A DNA stretch of 23,634 nucleotides from a virus. The stretch is taken from IMG/VR virus record IMGVR_UViG_3300009173_003877, positions 1 to 23,634 of that record, one strand, 5' to 3'. Position numbers and translations under genes: made by a program. Within the stretch, counting starts at the first letter, position 1, and each line of letters starts with the position of its first letter. Below are positions 19,647 through 23,634 of this stretch, in pieces. The notes below the pieces were generated by a model that saw only the letters and a list, made by a program, of their open reading frames with translations, made no database searches and was not told the origin of the DNA.

Positions 19647-20936
19647 ATGAAAAGAAAAACTTTTGTTTTAGATACTAACGTTTTGTTGTATGATAAAACT
19701 TCTATCCACTCTTTCCCGGGAAACGATGTTGTTATACCGCTTCTTGTTTTAGATGAATTAGATAGGTTTAAAGAAAAACCCGGGGTTATCGGAGAGTCAG
19801 CTAGGTATGTCAATAGGCTACTTGATAGTTTTAGAGAGATTGGGAGACTAGATGTTGGCATTGAATTGCCAGAAGAGTTTTCTAGAAAGCAAACTATTAA
19901 AGTTATAATTGGAGAACACGCCGCACCGTTCGGATTAGCGGGGTATCAAGGTGACAATTTAATAATTGCAGCCACTCTCTCAGAGGGTAGAGAGCATCCC
20001 AACAAGCCAATCATCCTAGTAACTAAGGATATTAACCTAAGAGTTAAATGCGATGCCCTAGGGATTCGATCTGAGGACTACTACCAGGACCATATTGCTA
20101 GCGAAGACGCAAACTATTCTGGTTATCAAAAAATAATCTTTGAAAAAGAAAAAGTAGATAAATTCTATGAAGATGGGTATCTAGAATTAAAAGATTCATC
20201 TTTGTTTCCAAACGAATATGCTATTATAAATGAGGGAGAGCATTCATGCTTTCTAGCAAGATATGAGAATGAGCGTCTTCACAAGCTAATAGGACCTCCT
20301 GGCGGCATTGGGAATATAACTGCAAAAAATAAAGAACAAAGTTTTGCTATCGATGCGCTGATGAATCCTGACATACCTCTAGTTACCATGACTGGCATAG
20401 CAGGTTCGGGCAAAACATTTCTGACGCTGATGGCTGCTATGGACGGTGCAATGTCAAAAAAGTATAATCGGATCGTAATAAGCCGATCAATACAGACTGT
20501 GGGAAATGATATCGGGTTTTTACCTGGTGATTTGAATGAAAAAATGGATCCATGGCTGGCACCAATTAAAGATAATTTTCAGACAATGTTCAACGACATA
20601 ACTTACTTTGAAGCAATGAAAGACAAGGGGCAGATCGAGGTCGCACCGTTAGCATTTATAAGAGGAAGATCGTTTAATGATTCTTTTGTCATAGTTGATG
20701 AAGCTCAAAATGCTACTGTTCACGAGCTTAAAACTTTAATTACTCGAGTCGGGAAAGGGTCGAAAATTGTGTTACTTGGTGATACAGATCAGATCGATAC
20801 ACCTTACATTGATAAAGTCTCTAATGGTCTGTCTATTATAGTTGATAGGTTTAAGAAGACCAATTTGTCTGCACATGTGCACATTCCGCATGGACAAAGA
20901 TCTAATTTAGCAACTATGGCTTCCAGTATACTTTAG
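19647..20936 (+). CDS. phoH: PIN-PhoH ATPase (PhoH2/YlaK type)
   Basis: 429 aa, GAGGAG ribosome-binding site 5 nt upstream. The N-terminal PIN domain (residues 1-~140) shows FVLDTNVLLYD with D9, VIPLLVLDELD, DNLIIAATL and ILVTKDINLR with its acidic residue. The C-terminal PhoH domain has Walker A TGIAGSGKT (249-257), the VISRSIQTVGNDIGFLPGDL block, Walker B FVIVDEAQN (D351, E352) and LLGDTDQID, ending with RSNLATMASSIL. PhoH2 proteins couple helicase/ATPase activity to ribonuclease action. PhoH is common in marine T4-like phages, although many phage versions lack PIN; this one has it. Confidence 0.93.
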   Translation: MKRKTFVLDTNVLLYDKTSIHSFPGNDVVIPLLVLDELDRFKEKPGVIGESARYVNRLLDSFREIGRLDVGIELPEEFSRKQTIKVIIGEHAAPFGLAGYQGDNLIIAATLSEGREHPNKPIILVTKDINLRVKCDALGIRSEDYYQDHIASEDANYSGYQKIIFEKEKVDKFYEDGYLELKDSSLFPNEYAIINEGEHSCFLARYENERLHKLIGPPGGIGNITAKNKEQSFAIDALMNPDIPLVTMTGIAGSGKTFLTLMAAMDGAMSKKYNRIVISRSIQTVGNDIGFLPGDLNEKMDPWLAPIKDNFQTMFNDITYFEAMKDKGQIEVAPLAFIRGRSFNDSFVIVDEAQNATVHELKTLITRVGKGSKIVLLGDTDQIDTPYIDKVSNGLSIIVDRFKKTNLSAHVHIPHGQRSNLATMASSIL

Positions 20937-20969
20937 AAGAGCATATTTATTCTTTGCCTTGGAGAGAAT

Positions 20970-21332
20970 ATGAGCATTTCTAATAAATCAACAAAATTTA
21001 AAAAATATGACAGAAATAGATTTAGAAAAATTTATCCGATAAATCGATTTCCTGCATCGAACTCTTTTCGTTCTGATGCGGAAGTTGTTATGGAATCTTT
21101 GATCTTGAGTTTTTCCGACTCTGAGCGTCAAAGCACAAACTTACAAGAAAAGTATTCAGAAATTCCAACCATAGTATTTTCTTCAAACTCTACCGGAGTT
21201 GCTGAGATAGGCAATGTGAATCTTTTTATCTCCGCTATATCAAGAAATGAAATGGGCGTGGTAAGTTTTACAATAGATGCTAGCGCGCCGTTTACGGGTG
21301 ATGTTTCAATACATGTTTTGAGTATCATATAA
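20970..21332 (+). CDS. Beta-rich structural/lectin-like protein (120 aa)
   Basis: GGAGAG lies just before ATG 20970. A basic N-terminal part (KFKKYDRNRFRKIYPINRF) leads to a beta-rich half: IPTIVFSSNSTGVAEIGNVN, then ISRNEMGVVSFTIDASAPFT, ending VSIHVLSII. The strand layout resembles H-type-lectin-like tail domains, also suspected in the next gene. It opens the structural gene block at the right end. No positive identification. Confidence 0.6.
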   Translation: MSISNKSTKFKKYDRNRFRKIYPINRFPASNSFRSDAEVVMESLILSFSDSERQSTNLQEKYSEIPTIVFSSNSTGVAEIGNVNLFISAISRNEMGVVSFTIDASAPFTGDVSIHVLSII

Positions 21333-21595
21333 TGACCACTTTTAGTAGATCAGAAATAAATACTGGAAAATTAATATTCACCAGTGGTAGCATGCCCCAA
21401 ACAAGCTTTCCTGTTACTTTTCAAAAAAAGATGGCGACACCACCCAATATAACATTAAGGGTTGTTAAGAGCAATAAAACAGCTTTAGCAGAAAATATTA
21501 CACCTACGGGCTTTACTTTAATAATTAGTGATGATGGTTTAGATAATGAAGAAACATCTTTCGAAGTCCACTATCACGCAATAAGGGTATATTAG
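21332..21595 (+). CDS. H-type-lectin-like tail protein (87 aa)
   Basis: TAATG coupling to the previous gene. Sequence features are FPVTFQKKMATPPNITLRVV, then ENITPTGFTLIISD and FEVHYHAIRVY. The pattern F-x-F...P-x-(V/I)-x-(L/V)...(N/V)-I-T-x-T-G-F-x-(L/V) with an aromatic-Ala terminal strand is that of the H-type lectin domain seen in phage fibres. It may bind receptor sugars or assemble in the fibre. Only 87 aa, so essentially one domain. Confidence 0.6.
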   Translation: MTTFSRSEINTGKLIFTSGSMPQTSFPVTFQKKMATPPNITLRVVKSNKTALAENITPTGFTLIISDDGLDNEETSFEVHYHAIRVY

Positions 21596-21603
21596 GATTA
21601 AAA

Positions 21604-23634
21604 ATGGCAAGAGATTTTAGAGCAAAGCAAGTTAGAACGTCGATAATAATAGGCTCAGGTTCTATAGAATCTACAAAACCACACTTAGGGTTGGCTTTTT
21701 ATTCCGGTAGCCAAGCAGCTAACCACGATGGAGCACGGATTGTTGCTGGAACTGTTATTAGTATAACTGTAACTATAGCTAGTAATAAATTTGTCTTTGA
21801 TGGAGCCAATCCAAGCAGTTTAACGATGCACCGCGGGTTGACTTACAAGTTTAATGTTTCGCACGCTAGCAATACGGGACATGAGCTTAAATTTTCAGTG
21901 ACAAAGAATGGAACTCATAACGCCGGGGCTGCATATGCGACGGGGTACACTAACGGTAGTACAACACCCGGGACAGCCGACGCATACGTTCAGCTGGTGG
22001 TAGCTGCTGACGCACCCGCGTTGCTATATCCCTACTGCCACACAGCAGCGCATAGCGGTCACGGGGGTGATAGCTATATTAATGTGGTTAACTTACTGGA
22101 TTTATCAGACGCAGGAATAGGCGAAGATGTTTGGTGCATGTTTGATGGAGCATCAAGGGGGACGGGTGGAGAGGCTCACACAGCTGGAAGAATAAAGGGT
22201 TCAACCGTTCTCTTCAAGGGGGACGTCGCGATTAGTGGAAGCCTGTTTGCTGAGCGGCATGTGGTCGAAGTTGATAGCACAGCCGCTGGTCACTTTTTCG
22301 TTCCAAACAACTCTTACCTGGGTGATCAGGGTTCTGGTGTCTATGCATTAAGAGTTAACCCAAGTGATGTTACTGTCGATACTATTTCAGCTAACTGTGT
22401 TCAAGTTGCTGCTGGAACTGATTTCAAAACTATGGGTGACACGTTTCTGGGCGGTGGAAATGGAGCTGGCGGGGTCACTGTCGCTGGCAGTACCGGCTGG
22501 TTGTGGGCTGATGATTATATTAGAACAGATGCTGAAATAAGAACTGCTACAGTATCTTTCACTGATGGCGATGATGCCATTGAAATAGAAGATGGAGGAT
22601 ACCTCAAGTTAACTAAAGGCATAAAATATCCTCATGGTGTGAGGGTCGACGCAGATGATAGCGGTAACTCTAGTAATCCATGGATAAAAATAGCATCGAC
22701 TACTGGAACTCACAGGGATCAAACAACAACCACCTTTTTGTTAACTTGTATTCACGAAGGCTGGACAGATAATTCCACGCGCCGGGCTGACCACACTTTT
22801 ATAGTTAGGGCTAGATATGTTGCTAGAGCCGATACGCCATTTTACTATAGCAATGTAACCGAAGTGACTGTTGAACCTGTTCATGGTAATCTTTTAAGGG
22901 ATTTTGACCCTGCAACTCATATTGGCTTTAAGATCGATTCAAGTATGAATTGTCATTTATATTACAAAAGTAGCATAATGTATACTACTGTTTATGCAAA
23001 TCAACTTGGGGGCAATAATACTGTTGATGATACACAACAAATTCCAGGTTTCAAGATCGAAACAGGGCAATCCTGGGTAGGTGATCCTACGCTAACAGTC
23101 AGTGGTAAGTATGCAACAAAGAAATTCGACAAAGTTCTTACTGCTCAATTAACTGGCTCAGCTGGTGTCGCGATGGAGATGAACAGCCAGAAGATAACGC
23201 TGTTCCATGATGGGACAGATAACGTAATAGATTCTTCTGATGATCTGATAATCAGGTCTAACGCGGGTGCCGGGGATATCACACTTGATGGTGCTATTGT
23301 TTTCAATACTATCACGACAGAAGAAAAGCTTGCGCACAACGAAGCTGGTGCAAACGATACGTTCTTGCAGTTTCCCGCTGAAGACCAGATAATACTGCAC
23401 GCCGGTGGGGTTGATTTTCTACACATTACAGAAGATGATTCTCAAGATAAGATAGAGATAAACCCAGGCAGCAATGATGTTGATTTTATTGTTAAATCAG
23501 ATCACGTGGCTTATGATTTTATCACAACACATGCTGAGACTAATGTTAGGGATATGTTTCTTGGCGGGTGGAATAACGGCAATGGATACCAACTATTGGT
23601 GGGGGTAAGCGAGGGCGTTGTTGTCAACCCAAAC
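21604..23634 (+). CDS. Tail fibre/adhesin, 3' partial, with cupredoxin-like domain
   Basis: The frame is open from ATG 21604 (AGGA upstream) to the right edge, 677 codons so far. After a short leader (MARDFRAKQVRT) a cupredoxin-like domain spans residues ~55-165: KFVFDGANPSSLTMHRGLTY, GHELKF with H93, and YPYCHTAAHSGHGG with C145, H150 and H153. The usual axial Met is replaced by His153. The remainder is repetitive, Gly/Thr/Asp-rich and beta-structured (e.g. MEMNSQKITLFHDGTDN, DLIIRSNAGAGDITLDG, FLGGGNGAG and FLGGWNNGNG), as in phage long tail fibres. Surface-adhesion role inferred; the C-terminal receptor-binding part lies beyond the window. Confidence 0.8.
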   Translation, partial: MARDFRAKQVRTSIIIGSGSIESTKPHLGLAFYSGSQAANHDGARIVAGTVISITVTIASNKFVFDGANPSSLTMHRGLTYKFNVSHASNTGHELKFSVTKNGTHNAGAAYATGYTNGSTTPGTADAYVQLVVAADAPALLYPYCHTAAHSGHGGDSYINVVNLLDLSDAGIGEDVWCMFDGASRGTGGEAHTAGRIKGSTVLFKGDVAISGSLFAERHVVEVDSTAAGHFFVPNNSYLGDQGSGVYALRVNPSDVTVDTISANCVQVAAGTDFKTMGDTFLGGGNGAGGVTVAGSTGWLWADDYIRTDAEIRTATVSFTDGDDAIEIEDGGYLKLTKGIKYPHGVRVDADDSGNSSNPWIKIASTTGTHRDQTTTTFLLTCIHEGWTDNSTRRADHTFIVRARYVARADTPFYYSNVTEVTVEPVHGNLLRDFDPATHIGFKIDSSMNCHLYYKSSIMYTTVYANQLGGNNTVDDTQQIPGFKIETGQSWVGDPTLTVSGKYATKKFDKVLTAQLTGSAGVAMEMNSQKITLFHDGTDNVIDSSDDLIIRSNAGAGDITLDGAIVFNTITTEEKLAHNEAGANDTFLQFPAEDQIILHAGGVDFLHITEDDSQDKIEINPGSNDVDFIVKSDHVAYDFITTHAETNVRDMFLGGWNNGNGYQLLVGVSEGVVVNPN

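Noticed and set aside
19319-19647. Two plus-strand ORFs over the sigma-4-like gene
   Set aside because: They are antisense shadows; the minus-strand frame has a clear HTH, a Cys pattern and a ribosome-binding site.
23145-23426. Minus-strand ORFs opposite the tail-fibre gene
   Set aside because: The plus-strand frame is open for 677 codons and has a recognisable domain; the minus-strand ORFs have no start signals or motifs.

Overview
The window looks like part of the genome of a tailed phage, probably a large marine, T4-like myovirus. The evidence is tight gene packing with ATGA and TAATG stop/start overlaps, about 95% of genes on one strand, many short unknown proteins, a PIN-PhoH ATPase, a YkuK-type RNase H-fold protein, a very small sigma-region-4-like regulator, and a tail-fibre gene with a cupredoxin-like domain of the kind common in marine phage structural proteins. 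Host and exact taxon cannot be read from the sequence. No tRNA, IS element or CRISPR array was seen.

Region 1 (1-6908) is the most unusual part. It is a head-to-tail run of 17 ORFs, open at the left edge, nearly all starting with the same basic amphipathic leader, consensus MKITKRQLRRIIKEE followed by a second helix turn ending in L-x-E. There are 19 leader copies. The segments after the leader are mostly unrelated or only weakly alike, short and helical. The leader codons drift synonymously while the peptide is kept, so selection acts on the peptide. Two ORFs are in-frame fusions that keep a ribosome-binding site and start codon at the junction, one ORF carries two leaders and can only start at ATT, and one gene in the run lacks the leader. 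My best hypothesis is a set of co-targeted proteins, possibly prohead core or internal head proteins whose leader is removed by a T4 gp21-like protease. This is inference.

Region 2 (6901-9834) holds a membrane protein, a thioredoxin-like lipoprotein, an acidic small protein, a HAD-type phosphatase whose catalytic motif lies upstream of any canonical start codon, a pair of overlapping ORFs, and a minus-strand trypsin-like lipoprotein protease with its own sigma70-like promoter.

Region 3 (9991-16715) has a DinG/XPD-type helicase with four Fe-S-like cysteine positions, a Nudix-like protein, then a complete yeaH-spoVR-prkA cassette: YeaH/YhbH VWA protein, SpoVR/YcgB, and PrkA/YeaG kinase, each of near-normal family length and translationally coupled. 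In bacteria this trio is a starvation, stationary-phase or sporulation module. Here the order is permuted relative to the usual prkA-yeaH-spoVR and it sits in a phage context, which suggests manipulation of host stress physiology.

Region 4 (16735-20936) has a 402-aa protein that I read as a divergent GroEL-like chaperonin without the ATPase motif, then YkuK, a zinc-ribbon-like protein, a small helical protein, a histone-H1-like protein, a minus-strand sigma-4-like HTH protein with clustered cysteines, and PIN-PhoH.

Region 5 (20970-end) begins a structural module: two small beta-rich proteins that resemble H-type-lectin-like tail domains and the first 677 codons of a large tail-fibre or adhesin gene running off the right edge.
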